DNA from: Mangrovicoccus ximenensis
GTDB taxonomy: Bacteria; Pseudomonadota; Alphaproteobacteria; Rhodobacterales; Rhodobacteraceae
Direction of reading: 5' to 3'
Assembly: GCF_003056725.1 (NCBI RefSeq)
Contig: NZ_QBKZ01000004.1
Span: 445,360-509,359, forward strand
DNA length: 64,000 bases
Made by a program: the position numbers and the translations under genes. Below the pieces are notes generated by a model that had not been told where the DNA came from, searched no databases, and worked only from the letters and a program-made list of their open reading frames with translations. Below are positions 43,226-52,461 of the stretch, in pieces. How positions within the stretch are numbered: position 1 is the first letter of the stretch; each line of letters opens with the position of its first letter.

Positions 43226-46074
43226 GCCCCGCCGCGGGCCAGCCGGTTCAGCAGCTTCTTCGGAATTTCCGGACGGGCAGGGGGGCCGTAGCGGTGGCGC
43301 ACGATTTCGCGGCCGAGCTTCGGGCTGACCGCCAGCACCTGCGCCAGCCAGGGCAGCAGCCGCAGCAGTTCAGCGCGCTCGGCCTCCGGCAGCATCGCCA
43401 CTGCCATCGGTCCGGGCCAGAGGCTTTCGGTCCGGGCGCCCTCGGCGAAGATCACCTGATGCGACGGCAGCAGCACATGCACATAGGTCACGGGCTCGAG
43501 CCCGTGACACGCCTCGGCCATGCCGCCGGGCAGGCCGGTCAGGTGGCGGGCGCGCACGAAGCGTTCCTGTCCGCCGATCTCGGCCGCCATGCAATGCTGC
43601 GGCGAGACCAGGATCGGCCGGGAAAGCGCCACCAGTCCGCCGGGACGGATCAGCACCGGCCGGGCCTCGGGGCGGGTGGCCAGCTCGGCGGTGCCGAGGC
43701 GGCTCTGCGCGGTCCAGAGCACCGGCTGGAACCCTGCATCGGCGGTGCCCAGCCGGTCGCCCGGACGCAGGCGTTCCACCGCGACGGGGCCTGCTTCCGT
43801 CTCGATCATCGTGCCGGGCGTGAAGCAGGGAATGCCGGTGGCGCGCAGGGCGGCCGGGCTCGACAGGCTGGCCGCGCTGACGCCCATCAGCACCACCGAT
43901 TCAGCGCCCGGGAAGGTCAGGACCGCATTTCCCGCGCCGTCATCTGTGACGGTGACGTCCCAGACCGTCACGGCGCCGCCGGGACCGCGCCCGCCGGTCA
44001 GGCCCGAGACGTCGAGCTGGTCGTTCGACAGTCCGTCGCTGTCGTCATCGGCCATGTCGAAATCGGTGATCGTGTCCTGCAGGTCGTTATAGGTGACGAT
44101 GATCCGGTCCTTGCCGGTGCCGGTGGTGATCAGGTCGCGTCCGAGGCTGCCGCCGATCACGTCGTCGCCCGCTCCGGCGTTGATCGTGTCATCGCCGAAT
44201 TCCGCCAGGATCGTGTCATTGCCGTCGCCGCCGGTGACGCTGTCATTGCCCGCGCCGGTGACCAGCAGGTCGTTTCCGGCCCCGCCGGAGACCGTATCGG
44301 CGCCGTCGCCGGAATAGATGTGATCGTCGCCGTCGCCGCCGGAAAGGCTGTCCGCGCCGCTGCCGCCGCGGATCGTGTCGCTGCCCGCGCCGCCCCAGAC
44401 CGTCATCGGACCCGAGCTGGCCGAGCCGTCGAGGCTGTCATTGCCGCCGGTCAGGGAGACCGCTTCGATCTGGGAAAAGGTCAGGGTGTCGGTGCCGTTG
44501 GTGGCGGTGCCCGCCTCGCTGCCCGCATAAGTGACGGTGACCGGTGTGGCGGCATAGCCGAAATTGAGCATGTCCCAGTCGGTGCCGCCCTCGCCGCCGG
44601 CGAAGGTCGAGGCGCCGAACCCGTCGGTCGCGAAAAGCGTGTCGCTGTCGTCGCCGCCCAGCAGCGTGTCGGCAGAGCGGTCGCTGCCGCCCCAGAGGAT
44701 GTCGTTGCCGCTGCCGCCCTCCAGCCGGTCGGCGCCGTCGCCGCCGAACACGGTGTCGTTGCCGCCATCGCCGTAGAGGCTGTCGGCGCCGGTGCCGCCG
44801 GCCAGGCTGTCGGCGCCGTCGCCGCCATAGATCGTGTCGTTGCCGGAGCTGCCGTCGACCGTGTCGCTGCCGTCGCCGCCATAGACGAGGTCGTTGCCGT
44901 CCTCGGCATAGATGATGTCGTTGCCGCTGCCGCCATGGACAGTGTCCTGGCCCTGCCCGGCATAGATCGAGTCATTGCCCGCGCCGCCGTCGAGATAGTC
45001 GTTGCCGAGCTCGCGCGTGCCGTCATTGTCGTCGATGAAGTCGTTGCCGTCGCCGCCGAAGACGGTGCTGCTGGAGCTGCCGTATTCGATCCGGTCGTCG
45101 CCTGCGCCACCGTCGATCCAGGTGCTGCCCGAGGAAAAGCCGGCGTCGATCGTGTCGTTGCCGGAGGTCATCGTCAGGCGTTCGATGCCGGAGAAGGAGG
45201 AGGTCGAGCTGCCGTCGCTGAACGTGCCGGCCTGGGCGCCGCTGTAGAGCACGCTGATCGGGCCGGTGCTGGTGGAGAAGTCGAGCGTGTCGGTGCCGGT
45301 GCCGCCCGAGACCGTGTCGGCGCCGTCGCCGGTGACGTAGATGAAGCGGTCGTCGCCGCCTTCGCCCATCAGGCTGTCATTGCCGCGGGTGGCGTAGATC
45401 ACGTCATTGCCGTCGCCGGCCCAGACCGTGTCATTGCCCGCGCCGGTATTGATCGTGTCATTGCCGGCTCCGGCCGCGACCGAATCCGCCGCGCCCGCAT
45501 TCGGCTCGATCCTGTCGCCCTGGGCATCGGTGAAGCCCGCGCCCATCGAGTCGTTCCCTGCGGTGCCGTCGACCACGTCGGGATGGGAAAACGCGTTGGC
45601 CACCCGGTTGGCTTCGAACACGTCCCAAGAGGCATTGTTGACCGAGGTGATGGAAATGGACTGGATGGCTCCGGACGCGAGGAGATCGGCATCCGGTCCG
45701 GCCCCTATTGTCGGCGCGAGATAGGTGTGGCCGGTCGTGTCCTGGATCAGGATCAGACGGGCCGTTGCGGTGCTCCCGTCCACGAAGGTGATCGTGCCGT
45801 TGTAGAGCGTTCCGGCGTCGAAGGTCTGATCGGCGCCGCCATTGATCCGGAAGGTCTCCGACGGGCTGTTCGATTGGTCGTAGCCGCTGCTTATTCCGCC
45901 GCCATAGCCGGTGGAGCCCGGGCTGAAGCTCTGGATGTTCTTCCACAGTGGCTGGTCGGCACTGCCGACGGTCAGCCCGTTGAGCGCGGCGGCGTTGTCG
46001 GCTAGCGCATTGCCTTCGACATTGTCGATCGTCGCGAAGGTGCCGAGATAGATGACGTCGAAGGTCGTGGCCAT
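43159..46074 (-). CDS. RTX calcium-binding repeat protein with C-terminal Hint (hedgehog/intein-like) domain
   Basis: A 971-residue secreted-type protein; ATG 46074 was chosen because MATTFDVIYLGTFATIDNVE is the usual start of this group, with no Sec signal peptide. Residues 1-160 form a beta-rich N-domain. Residues about 170-720 contain many RTX nonapeptides (GGxGxDxUx, for example GGDGNDTI, GGAGNDSIY), which fold as calcium-bound beta-rolls. A Hint_2 domain follows at about 780-930 (GIPCFTPGTMIETEAGPVAV, ERLRPGDRLGTADAGFQPV, ILVSPQHCM). Its Cys and His residues suggest self-cleavage or esterification. Export would be by a type I secretion system. The C-terminal 22 residues overlap the convergent membrane-protein gene. 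Confidence 0.9.
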   Translation of the reverse strand: MATTFDVIYLGTFATIDNVEGNALADNAAALNGLTVGSADQPLWKNIQSFSPGSTGYGGGISSGYDQSNSPSETFRINGGADQTFDAGTLYNGTITFVDGSTATARLILIQDTTGHTYLAPTIGAGPDADLLASGAIQSISITSVNNASWDVFEANRVANAFSHPDVVDGTAGNDSMGAGFTDAQGDRIEPNAGAADSVAAGAGNDTINTGAGNDTVWAGDGNDVIYATRGNDSLMGEGGDDRFIYVTGDGADTVSGGTGTDTLDFSTSTGPISVLYSGAQAGTFSDGSSTSSFSGIERLTMTSGNDTIDAGFSSGSTWIDGGAGDDRIEYGSSSSTVFGGDGNDFIDDNDGTRELGNDYLDGGAGNDSIYAGQGQDTVHGGSGNDIIYAEDGNDLVYGGDGSDTVDGSSGNDTIYGGDGADSLAGGTGADSLYGDGGNDTVFGGDGADRLEGGSGNDILWGGSDRSADTLLGGDDSDTLFATDGFGASTFAGGEGGTDWDMLNFGYAATPVTVTYAGSEAGTATNGTDTLTFSQIEAVSLTGGNDSLDGSASSGPMTVWGGAGSDTIRGGSGADSLSGGDGDDHIYSGDGADTVSGGAGNDLLVTGAGNDSVTGGDGNDTILAEFGDDTINAGAGDDVIGGSLGRDLITTGTGKDRIIVTYNDLQDTITDFDMADDDSDGLSNDQLDVSGLTGGRGPGGAVTVWDVTVTDDGAGNAVLTFPGAESVVLMGVSAASLSSPAALRATGIPCFTPGTMIETEAGPVAVERLRPGDRLGTADAGFQPVLWTAQSRLGTAELATRPEARPVLIRPGGLVALSRPILVSPQHCMAAEIGGQERFVRARHLTGLPGGMAEACHGLEPVTYVHVLLPSHQVIFAEGARTESLWPGPMAVAMLPEAERAELLRLLPWLAQVLAVSPKLGREIVRHRYGPPARPEIPKKLLNRLARGGAQPPNSRGRNARSAKLAAAGRP

Positions 46075-46208
46075 GACCGGGTTCCCCACCGAAGCGCTGA
46101 AGCGTCTGCCCCGCGGCGCGGTGCGCGGCAGGGCGGCGGGAAGGATGGCGGCAGCGTTTTAACGCAGCGTGAAGATGCCTGCGCCGGAGCGGGCAGGGGA
46201 GGGGGAAA

Positions 46209-46228
46209 CTGCCTAAAACTCTAGGCAG
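46209..46228 (-). terminator. hairpin terminator after nqrM
   Basis: A 7-base perfect stem, CTGCCTA and TAGGCAG, with a 6-base loop; on the minus strand it is followed by TTTCCCCC. It begins 10 bases past the nqrM stop and would end the apbE-nqrM transcript. Confidence 0.5.
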
Positions 46229-46237
46229 CGCCGGTCT

Positions 46238-46489
46238 TCAGCGGGCGTCGGCCTCGATCTCGGCGTCCAGGCGCTCGCGCATCGCCTGGGCGCGCTTGCA
46301 TTGCAGCTTGTCGCGCAGCGGGCTGTTCGGATCGACGTCCTTCTTGCAGACGACGCATTTGTCGGCGCCCGAAATGGCGTTCAGGCCGCCGCAGCTGCCC
46401 TTGATGGTCTTGCCCATCAGGAGGACGCCCAGGGACATGCCCAGGACGACAAGCAGGAGAAAGGCGAAGGCGAAGGCGAAAGTGGCCAT
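46238..46489 (-). CDS. nqrM: Na+-NQR maturation protein NqrM
   Basis: An 83-residue DUF539 protein required for maturation of the Na+-NQR complex, probably delivery of iron to the NqrD/NqrE centre. One N-terminal TM helix (FAFAFAFLLLVVLGMSLGVL) is followed by the conserved cysteine motif KGSCGGLNAISGADKCVVCK. Its charged C-terminal helix RDKLQCKRAQAMRERLDAEI is typical. It lies 17 bases after apbE on the same strand and is divergent from nqrA-F. ATG 46489 has AAGGAG upstream. Confidence 0.92.
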   Translation of the reverse strand: MATFAFAFAFLLLVVLGMSLGVLLMGKTIKGSCGGLNAISGADKCVVCKKDVDPNSPLRDKLQCKRAQAMRERLDAEIEADAR

Positions 46490-46506
46490 GATGTGCTCCT
46501 TGGTCC

Positions 46507-47526
46507 TTACTCTTCCATCTGGGCCACGAGGGCGTCGAAGGAAGAGCTGCTGGCGGTCACGAATCCGCCATCGCGGCGGGTGATGAACATGACCGGGATG
46601 TCCTCGGCCTCGGCCAGCGGCATCGCCTCCTCTTCTCCCATGGCCAGCAGGGCGGTGGCAAGCCCGTCTGCGGCCATTGCCGTTTCGGCAAGGACGGTGA
46701 CCGAGGCCGTGGTATGGGTGATCGGCCGCCCGGTGGTCGGGTCGATGATGTGGCTGTAGCGGACGCCGTCCTGCTCGAAATAGTTGCGGTAGTCGCCGGA
46801 GGTGGCCAGTCCCATGTCGGTGACCGGGATGACGACCTCGACGGTCTGGCTGGCCGCGTCGGGGCGTTCCACGCCGATCACCCAGGGCTCGTCCTGGGCA
46901 TTGAGGCCCTTCGACACGAGGTCGCCGCCGATTTCCACCAGGTAGCGCGTGGCGCCCGCCGCGGCGATGGCGTCGCCGACCGCGTCGATGCCCTGGCCCT
47001 TGGCGATGGCCGAGAGGTTCAGCGAGACGCCTGGCAGGGCCTTCTGCAGCGTGCCTTGGCCCAGGATCAGCTTGTCCGCCTGGCCCACGGTCTGCATCGC
47101 GGCGGCGATCTCGTCCTCCGAGGGCACCGGCTCGCCCGGCTTCTTCGGCCCGAAGCCCCAGAGGTCGATCAGCGGCGCCAGCGTCACGTCGAACTTGCCG
47201 CCAGACAGCGCGTTGATCCGGTTGGCTTCCGCCATGACCGCCTGCAATTCGGGGGAAATCTCGACCGGACCGGTGCCGTCGAGCGCGCTGAAGCGCGACA
47301 CTTCCGAGGCCGGGTCCCAGTTGTTGACATGCGCCAGGATCGCGGCCAGCGCGTCCTCGGTGATCTCCTCCAGCCGCTCCGCATCCATGTCCGCCGGGCC
47401 GTCGACCACGGTGACGTGATAGGTCGTGCCCATGGTGCTGCCCTCGATCCGGACGCTCTCGGGGGCGCTCTGCGGCCAGCAGGCCGAGAGGGAAAGAAGG
47501 GCGGTGGAGAGCAGTATCGCGCGCAT
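46507..47526 (-). CDS. apbE: FAD:protein FMN transferase ApbE (lipoprotein)
   Basis: A 339-residue periplasmic flavin transferase that covalently attaches FMN to threonines of NqrB and NqrC. The start at 47526 gives a lipoprotein signal, MRAILLSTALLSLSACWPQ with lipobox LSAC. Family motifs are EGSTMGTTYHVTVV at the N-terminus, LNLSAIAKGQGIDAVGDAI, RYLVEIGGDLVSKGLN, and YSHIIDPTTGRPI, with the Mg-binding ETAMAADGLATALLAMGEEE. A longer frame starting at 47568 exists but ignores the signal peptide. It is co-directional with nqrM and divergent from the NQR operon it serves. Confidence 0.93.
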   Translation of the reverse strand: MRAILLSTALLSLSACWPQSAPESVRIEGSTMGTTYHVTVVDGPADMDAERLEEITEDALAAILAHVNNWDPASEVSRFSALDGTGPVEISPELQAVMAEANRINALSGGKFDVTLAPLIDLWGFGPKKPGEPVPSEDEIAAAMQTVGQADKLILGQGTLQKALPGVSLNLSAIAKGQGIDAVGDAIAAAGATRYLVEIGGDLVSKGLNAQDEPWVIGVERPDAASQTVEVVIPVTDMGLATSGDYRNYFEQDGVRYSHIIDPTTGRPITHTTASVTVLAETAMAADGLATALLAMGEEEAMPLAEAEDIPVMFITRRDGGFVTASSSSFDALVAQMEE

Positions 47527-47748
47527 GTGATGACATCCCGTGCAAAGGCTTTGGTCGCGGTTTTTCATCCGCGGGATTTGGTGTCAATTGGGCAGGCTGA
47601 CCGGGACGACGGGGAAAATAAGGCAATTAGGGGCTGCGTTGCGCGGCCGGGGCGGTTAAAGGAAGCTGCGAGTCGTGCATTCCCGGTCGGGGCGCACGGC
47701 ACATTGCCACATTTTGGTTTCTGCCAACATTGCATACGGAGGTGCGCA

Positions 47749-47805
47749 ATGTTGAAAACGCAGTCACCATCCACAGCCGCACCTAGGACGCTTCGAGCTA
47801 GATGA
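47749..47805 (+). CDS. 18-residue leader peptide coupled to nqrA
   Basis: ATG 47749 is preceded by CGGAGGTGCGCA, a near-perfect ribosome site. The frame encodes MLKTQSPSTAAPRTLRAR and its TGA overlaps the nqrA ATG (ATGA at 47802-47805). nqrA itself has only a distant AGGA (about 12 bases) inside the leader. This arrangement implies that nqrA translation depends on ribosomes finishing the leader. The peptide has five Thr/Ser-type codons and three Arg codons but no obvious amino-acid run of a classical attenuator. Confidence 0.6.
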   Translation: MLKTQSPSTAAPRTLRAR

Positions 47806-49151
47806 CCCATCACGCCCTGAAGAAAGGTCTCGACCTGCCGATCGCTGGCGCCCCCGCGCCCGCGATCGAGGCCGCGGCCTCGCCTGTCTCCGTCGCCGTC
47901 ATCGGTGGCGACTACGTCGGGTTGAAGCCCCGCATGTTCGTCCAGGAGGGGGACCAAGTCCGTCGCGGGACGGCCCTCTTCTGCCACAAGGACACGCCCG
48001 AAGTCGTGTTCACCGCTCCGGCCACGGGCCGGGTCCGCGCGATCAACCGCGGCGCCCGCCGCGTGTTGCAGAGCGTCGTGATCGACATCGACGACGCCGA
48101 TGACGCCGGGCTCGACTTCTACGCCGCCGATCCCGCCGAGCTGACCGGCGAGCAGGTCGCCGCGAAACTCCTCGATTCCGGCCTGTGGACGGCGTTCCGC
48201 ACGCGGCCCTATTCCAAGGTTCCCGGCGGGTCGGACCGTCCGGCGGCGATCTTCGTCACCGCCATGGAGTCCGAACCGCTCGCGCCCGACGCCGCACTGG
48301 TGCTCGAGGGGCAGGCCGCAACCTTCGACAAGGGCCTCCTGGCCATCTCCAGGCTGAGCGAAGGCAAGACCTATCTCTGCCAGGCGCCCGGCGCGGAGCT
48401 GTCCTCCGGGACCGTCGCCAATGTCGAGACGCATACCTTCGAGGGGCCGCATCCGGCGGGTCTCGCAGGGACGCACATGCATTTCATCGAACCGCCGCAT
48501 GGCGGCAAGACGGTCTGGCATGTCGGCTACCAGGACGTGCTGGCGATCGGCCGCCTGTTCGAGACCGGCCATCTGGACGCGGCCCGCGTGGTCACCGTCG
48601 CCGGCCCGCGCGCCTCGAACCCGCGCCACCTGAAGACCCTGATGGGCGCCGACATCGCGTCGCTGACCGAGGGCGAAATCGCGGGCGACGACCCGGTGCG
48701 GATCATTTCCGGCTCGGTCCTGAGCGGCTCCGTCGCCGAAGGCCCGACGGGCTTCCTCGGCCGCTACCACCGCCAGGTGACGCTGATCACCGAGGACAAG
48801 GCGCAGGAAGTGCTGGGCTGGATCAGCCCGCAGCCCGGCAAGTTCGCGGTCCAGCCGGTGCTGGCCTCGTCCTTCATGGGCAAGAAGCTCTACAACCTGA
48901 CCTCGAACCTCAACGGCGGCCGCCGTGCGATGGTGCCGACCGGGACGTTCGAGCGGCTGATGCCGCAGGACTACCTGCCGACGCAGCTCCTGCGGGCGCT
49001 GCTGGTGGGCGACACCGACACCGCGCAGGCGCTCGGCGCGCTGGAGCTCGACGAGGAGGACCTCGCGCTCTGCACCTTCGCCTGCCCGGCCAAGTATGAA
49101 TACGGGATGGCGCTGCGCGACAGCCTCGCCCGCATCGAGAAGGAGGGCTGA
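47802..49151 (+). CDS. nqrA: Na+-translocating NADH:quinone reductase subunit A
   Basis: A 449-residue cytoplasmic-face subunit of the Na+-NQR pump, involved in quinone binding. Family landmarks are KKGLDLPIAGAPAPAIEAAA at the start, VGLKPRMFVQEGDQVRRGTA (biotinyl-like fold), THMHFIEPPHGGKTVWHVGY, GRYHRQVTLITEDKAQEVLG and the C-terminal LALCTFACPAKYEYGMALRD. It is the first gene of a tight six-gene operon and its start overlaps a leader ORF. nqrB starts 5 bases later. Confidence 0.95.
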   Translation: MTHHALKKGLDLPIAGAPAPAIEAAASPVSVAVIGGDYVGLKPRMFVQEGDQVRRGTALFCHKDTPEVVFTAPATGRVRAINRGARRVLQSVVIDIDDADDAGLDFYAADPAELTGEQVAAKLLDSGLWTAFRTRPYSKVPGGSDRPAAIFVTAMESEPLAPDAALVLEGQAATFDKGLLAISRLSEGKTYLCQAPGAELSSGTVANVETHTFEGPHPAGLAGTHMHFIEPPHGGKTVWHVGYQDVLAIGRLFETGHLDAARVVTVAGPRASNPRHLKTLMGADIASLTEGEIAGDDPVRIISGSVLSGSVAEGPTGFLGRYHRQVTLITEDKAQEVLGWISPQPGKFAVQPVLASSFMGKKLYNLTSNLNGGRRAMVPTGTFERLMPQDYLPTQLLRALLVGDTDTAQALGALELDEEDLALCTFACPAKYEYGMALRDSLARIEKEG

Positions 49152-49156
49152 CACCC

Positions 49157-50362
49157 ATGGGCGCCCGCAAATTCTTCGACCGGATCGAGCCGAACTTCAC
49201 CAAGGGCGGCAAATGGGAGAAGTGGTTCCCCGTCTACGAGATGGTGGAAAGCTTCCTCTACACCCCGAAGACGGTCACCACCGCCGCGCCGCATGCGCGG
49301 ACCTATACCGACATGAAGCGGATCATGACCTATGTCGTGATCTCGACCATTCCGGTGATCCTGTTCGCGCTATTCAACACCGGCTACCAGGCCAATGCCG
49401 CGATCGCGCAGGTCGGCGGCGAGCCCGAGGGCTGGCGCCAGCTGCTGCTCGCGTCGCTCGGCATCGGCTTCAACCCGGCGAACCCGCTTGCCAACTTCCT
49501 TCACGGCTTGGCCTATTTCCTGCCGATCTACATCGTGACGCTGGTCGCGGGCGGCATCTGGGAAGTGCTTTTCGCCACCATCCGACGCCATGAGGTTAAC
49601 GAGGGCTTCCTCGTCACCTCGATGCTCTACACGCTGATCCTGCCGGCCTCGACGCCGCTGTGGCAGGTCGCGCTCGGCATCTCCTTCGGCGTCGTGATCG
49701 GCAAGGAAGTCTTCGGCGGCACCGGCAAGAACTTCCTCAACCCGGCGCTGGTCGGCCGCGCGTTCCTCTACTTCGCCTATCCGGCCTCGATGTCCGGCGA
49801 CTCTGTCTGGGTTCCGGTCGACGGCTTCTCGGGCGCGACCGCGCTGGCCGTCACCGCGACCGACGGCGTGCAGGCGCTGGCCGCGGAGGGCATCACCTGG
49901 TGGAGCGCCTTCTTCGGCACGATCCACGGCTCGCTCGGCGAAACCTCGACCCTCGCCTGCCTCATCGGCCTCGCTTTCCTGATCACCACGAAGATCGCCA
50001 ACTGGCGCCTGGTCGTCGGCTGCCTCGGCGGCATGATCGGCTTTTCGCTGCTGCTGAACGTCGTCGGCTCGGCCGACAACCCGATGTTCGCGATGCCCTG
50101 GTACTGGCACCTGGTGGTGGGCGGATACGCCTTCGGCCTGGCCTTCATGGTCACCGAGCCGGTCTCGGCCAGCCACACCAATACCGGCCGCTACATCTAT
50201 GGCGCGCTGATCGGCGTGATGGTCGTGATGATCCGCGTCATCAACCCGGCCTTCCCGGAAGGCATGATGCTCGCCATCCTCTTCGCAAACATCTTCGCGC
50301 CGCTGATCGACTATTTCGTCGCGCGCGCCAACATCGCCCGGAGGGTCAAGCGCAATGCCTGA
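49157..50362 (+). CDS. nqrB: Na+-translocating NADH:quinone reductase subunit B
   Basis: A 401-residue membrane subunit with about ten TM helices, carrying riboflavin and a covalent FMN and forming the main sodium path. The FMN-threonine motif is seen in VPVDGFSGATALAVTATDG (SGAT). Other features: FFDRIEPNFTKGGKWEKWFP at the N-terminus, FGVVIGKEVFGGTGKNFLNP, ALVGRAFLYFAYPASMSG and VTEPVSASHTNTGRYIYGAL. It overlaps nqrC by 8 bases. FMN attachment would be by the ApbE encoded just upstream. Confidence 0.96.
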   Translation: MGARKFFDRIEPNFTKGGKWEKWFPVYEMVESFLYTPKTVTTAAPHARTYTDMKRIMTYVVISTIPVILFALFNTGYQANAAIAQVGGEPEGWRQLLLASLGIGFNPANPLANFLHGLAYFLPIYIVTLVAGGIWEVLFATIRRHEVNEGFLVTSMLYTLILPASTPLWQVALGISFGVVIGKEVFGGTGKNFLNPALVGRAFLYFAYPASMSGDSVWVPVDGFSGATALAVTATDGVQALAAEGITWWSAFFGTIHGSLGETSTLACLIGLAFLITTKIANWRLVVGCLGGMIGFSLLLNVVGSADNPMFAMPWYWHLVVGGYAFGLAFMVTEPVSASHTNTGRYIYGALIGVMVVMIRVINPAFPEGMMLAILFANIFAPLIDYFVARANIARRVKRNA

Positions 50363-51185
50363 GACCAAGAAAGGCTTCGTCGGCTGGTGGCAGAACACGC
50401 CGGCTGACTCGACTGCCAAGACGCTGTTCGTCGCCATTTCGCTCTGCCTGTTCTGCTCGATGGTCGTGGCCGCCGCCGCCGTGGCGCTGCGCCCGGTCCA
50501 GGAAGCGAACCAGCTGCTCGACAAGCGCCGCAACATCCTCCAGGTGGCCGGCCTCTTCGAGGACGGCATGGACGTGAACGAGGTCTTCACCTCGGCCTTC
50601 GAGCCGAAGATCGTCGACCTGGACACTGCGGAATACGTGGACGAAGTTCCGAACGCGGCGGGCGAGCCCTTCACCGTGGCCGATTACGACGACGTTGCGG
50701 CGACCTCGGACATGGCGCTCAGCTCCGAGCTGGAGAACGACCCGGCCGGCCTCGGCCGCCAGGCGCGCTACCAGATGGTCTACCTGCTGAAGGACGGCGA
50801 CGGGAACCTCGACAAGGTCGTGCTGCCGATCGCCGGCTACGGCCTGTGGTCGACCCTCTACGGCTTCATCACGCTGGAAGAGGATGCCAACACCATCTTC
50901 GGCCTGCAGTTCTACGAACATGCCGAGACCCCCGGCCTCGGCGCCGAGGTCGACAACCCGCGCTGGCAGGCGATGTGGAACGGCAAGGAGCTGCGCGACG
51001 GCGACGGCGAGCTGCGCATCACCGTGTCCAAGGCCAACCCTTCGGGCGACGCCGCGAACTACCATATCGATGCGCTGGCCGGCGCCACGCTGACCTCGCG
51101 CGGCGTGGACAACCTGGTCCGCTTCTGGATGGGCGAGCAGGGCTTCGCGCCCTACCTTGAGAAACTGAAGAACGGAGACCTGTGA
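50355..51185 (+). CDS. nqrC: Na+-translocating NADH:quinone reductase subunit C
   Basis: A 276-residue subunit with one N-terminal TM helix ([20 protein letters not shown]) and a periplasmic FMN-binding domain. Its covalent FMN site is the threonine in [40 protein letters not shown] and [19 protein letters not shown] are strongly conserved in NqrC/RnfG. Together with NqrB it carries electrons across the membrane. Its stop overlaps the nqrD start (TGATG). Confidence 0.96.
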   Translation: MPETKKGFVGWWQNTPADSTAKTLFVAISLCLFCSMVVAAAAVALRPVQEANQLLDKRRNILQVAGLFEDGMDVNEVFTSAFEPKIVDLDTAEYVDEVPNAAGEPFTVADYDDVAATSDMALSSELENDPAGLGRQARYQMVYLLKDGDGNLDKVVLPIAGYGLWSTLYGFITLEEDANTIFGLQFYEHAETPGLGAEVDNPRWQAMWNGKELRDGDGELRITVSKANPSGDAANYHIDALAGATLTSRGVDNLVRFWMGEQGFAPYLEKLKNGDL

Positions 51186-51838
51186 TGGCCGAGAACCACA
51201 AATCACTGCTTGTCGATCCGCTCGTCGACAACAACCCGATCACGCTGCAGGTGCTGGGCATCTGCTCGGCGCTGGCGGTGACCTCGTCGCTGCAGGTGGC
51301 CTTCGTCATGGCGCTGGCCGTGACGCTGGTGACCGGCTTCTCCTCGATGTTCATCTCGGTGCTGCGCAACCACATCCCCAGCTCGATCCGGATCATCGTG
51401 CAGATGATCATCATCGCCTCGCTGGTGATCTTGGTGGACCAGGTGCTCAAGGCCTTCGCCTACGAGATCTCCAAGACCCTGTCGGTCTTCGTCGGCCTGA
51501 TCATCACCAACTGCATCGTGATGGGCCGCGCGGAAGCCTTCGCCATGAAGAACCCGCCGATGGCCTCCTTCGTCGACGGCGTCGGCAACGGCTTCGGCTA
51601 CGGCCTGATCCTGATGCTGGTCGGCGTGATCCGCGAGCTGTTCGGCTCGGGCTCGCTGTTCGGCATCACCATCATGGAGACCGTCAACAACGGCGGTTGG
51701 TACGTCCCGAACGGCCTGCTGCTGCTGCCGCCCTCGGCCTTCTTCGTCATCGGCCTGCTGATCTGGGGCTTCCGCACCTGGAAACCGGCTCAGGTCGAGG
51801 CGCGTGAATACAAGATCCAGACTGTGGAGGCCCACTGA
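51185..51838 (+). CDS. nqrD: Na+-translocating NADH:quinone reductase subunit D
   Basis: A 217-residue membrane subunit with six TM helices, homologous to NqrE and RnfA/E, which together bind a [2Fe-2S]-type centre at the membrane middle. It shows [20 protein letters not shown], the conserved [20 protein letters not shown] with the ligand cysteine, and [23 protein letters not shown] 51185 was taken as start; a GTG one codon earlier is possible. Confidence 0.96.
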   Translation: MAENHKSLLVDPLVDNNPITLQVLGICSALAVTSSLQVAFVMALAVTLVTGFSSMFISVLRNHIPSSIRIIVQMIIIASLVILVDQVLKAFAYEISKTLSVFVGLIITNCIVMGRAEAFAMKNPPMASFVDGVGNGFGYGLILMLVGVIRELFGSGSLFGITIMETVNNGGWYVPNGLLLLPPSAFFVIGLLIWGFRTWKPAQVEAREYKIQTVEAH

Positions 51839-52446
51839 TGGAAGGGCTCGTTTCCCTCGCCTTCAAGGCAATCTTCGTCGAGAACCTCGCGCTCTCGTTC
51901 TTCCTCGGCATGTGCACCTTCATCGCCGTGTCGAAGAAGATCAGCACGGCGCTCGGCCTCGGCATCTCGGTGGTCGTCGTCCCGTCGATCACCGTGCCGG
52001 CCAACAACCTGATCCTGAACAACCTGCTGGCGCCCGGCGCGCTGGCATGGGCGGGCTTCCCCGAGGTCGACCTGACCTTCCTGGGCCTGATCTCGTATAT
52101 CGGCGTGATCGCGGCGATGGTGCAGATCCTCGAGATGACCCTCGATAAGTACTTCCCGCCGCTCTACAACGCGCTCGGCATCTTCCTGCCGCTGATCACA
52201 GTGAACTGCGCCATCCTCGGCGGCTCGCTCTTCATGGTGGAACGCGACTACAATTTCGCCGAAGCCACCACCTACGGCATTTCTTCGGGCATCGGCTGGG
52301 CGCTGGCGATCACCGCCATGGCCGGCGTGCGCGAGAAGCTGAAATACTCCGACATCCCCGACGGGCTGCAGGGCCTCGGCATCACCTTCATCACTGCGGG
52401 TCTGATGGCGATGGGCTTCATGTCCTTCTCGGGCGTCAACCTGTAA
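51838..52446 (+). CDS. nqrE: Na+-translocating NADH:quinone reductase subunit E
   Basis: A 202-residue partner of NqrD with six TM helices in inverted topology. Conserved segments are [20 protein letters not shown] (with the ligand cysteine), [20 protein letters not shown] (second cysteine) and [20 protein letters not shown]. The start overlaps the nqrD stop by 1 base; nqrF follows after 15 bases with GGGAGGA. Confidence 0.96.
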   Translation: MEGLVSLAFKAIFVENLALSFFLGMCTFIAVSKKISTALGLGISVVVVPSITVPANNLILNNLLAPGALAWAGFPEVDLTFLGLISYIGVIAAMVQILEMTLDKYFPPLYNALGIFLPLITVNCAILGGSLFMVERDYNFAEATTYGISSGIGWALAITAMAGVREKLKYSDIPDGLQGLGITFITAGLMAMGFMSFSGVNL

Positions 52447-52461
52447 GGGAGGACGGAACAG

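Noticed and set aside
43900..45600. Regularly spaced short repeats resembling a repeat array or CRISPR
   Set aside because: The periodicity is 27 bases, equal to the nonapeptide RTX codons, and it stays in frame. There are no conserved repeats with unique spacers and no cas genes.
43294..46005. A 903-residue open frame antisense to the RTX gene
   Set aside because: It is the mirror of the GGxGxD repeat codons, composed of repetitive Val/Ala/Gly/Arg text with no ribosome site. The minus-strand RTX/Hint protein explains the region.
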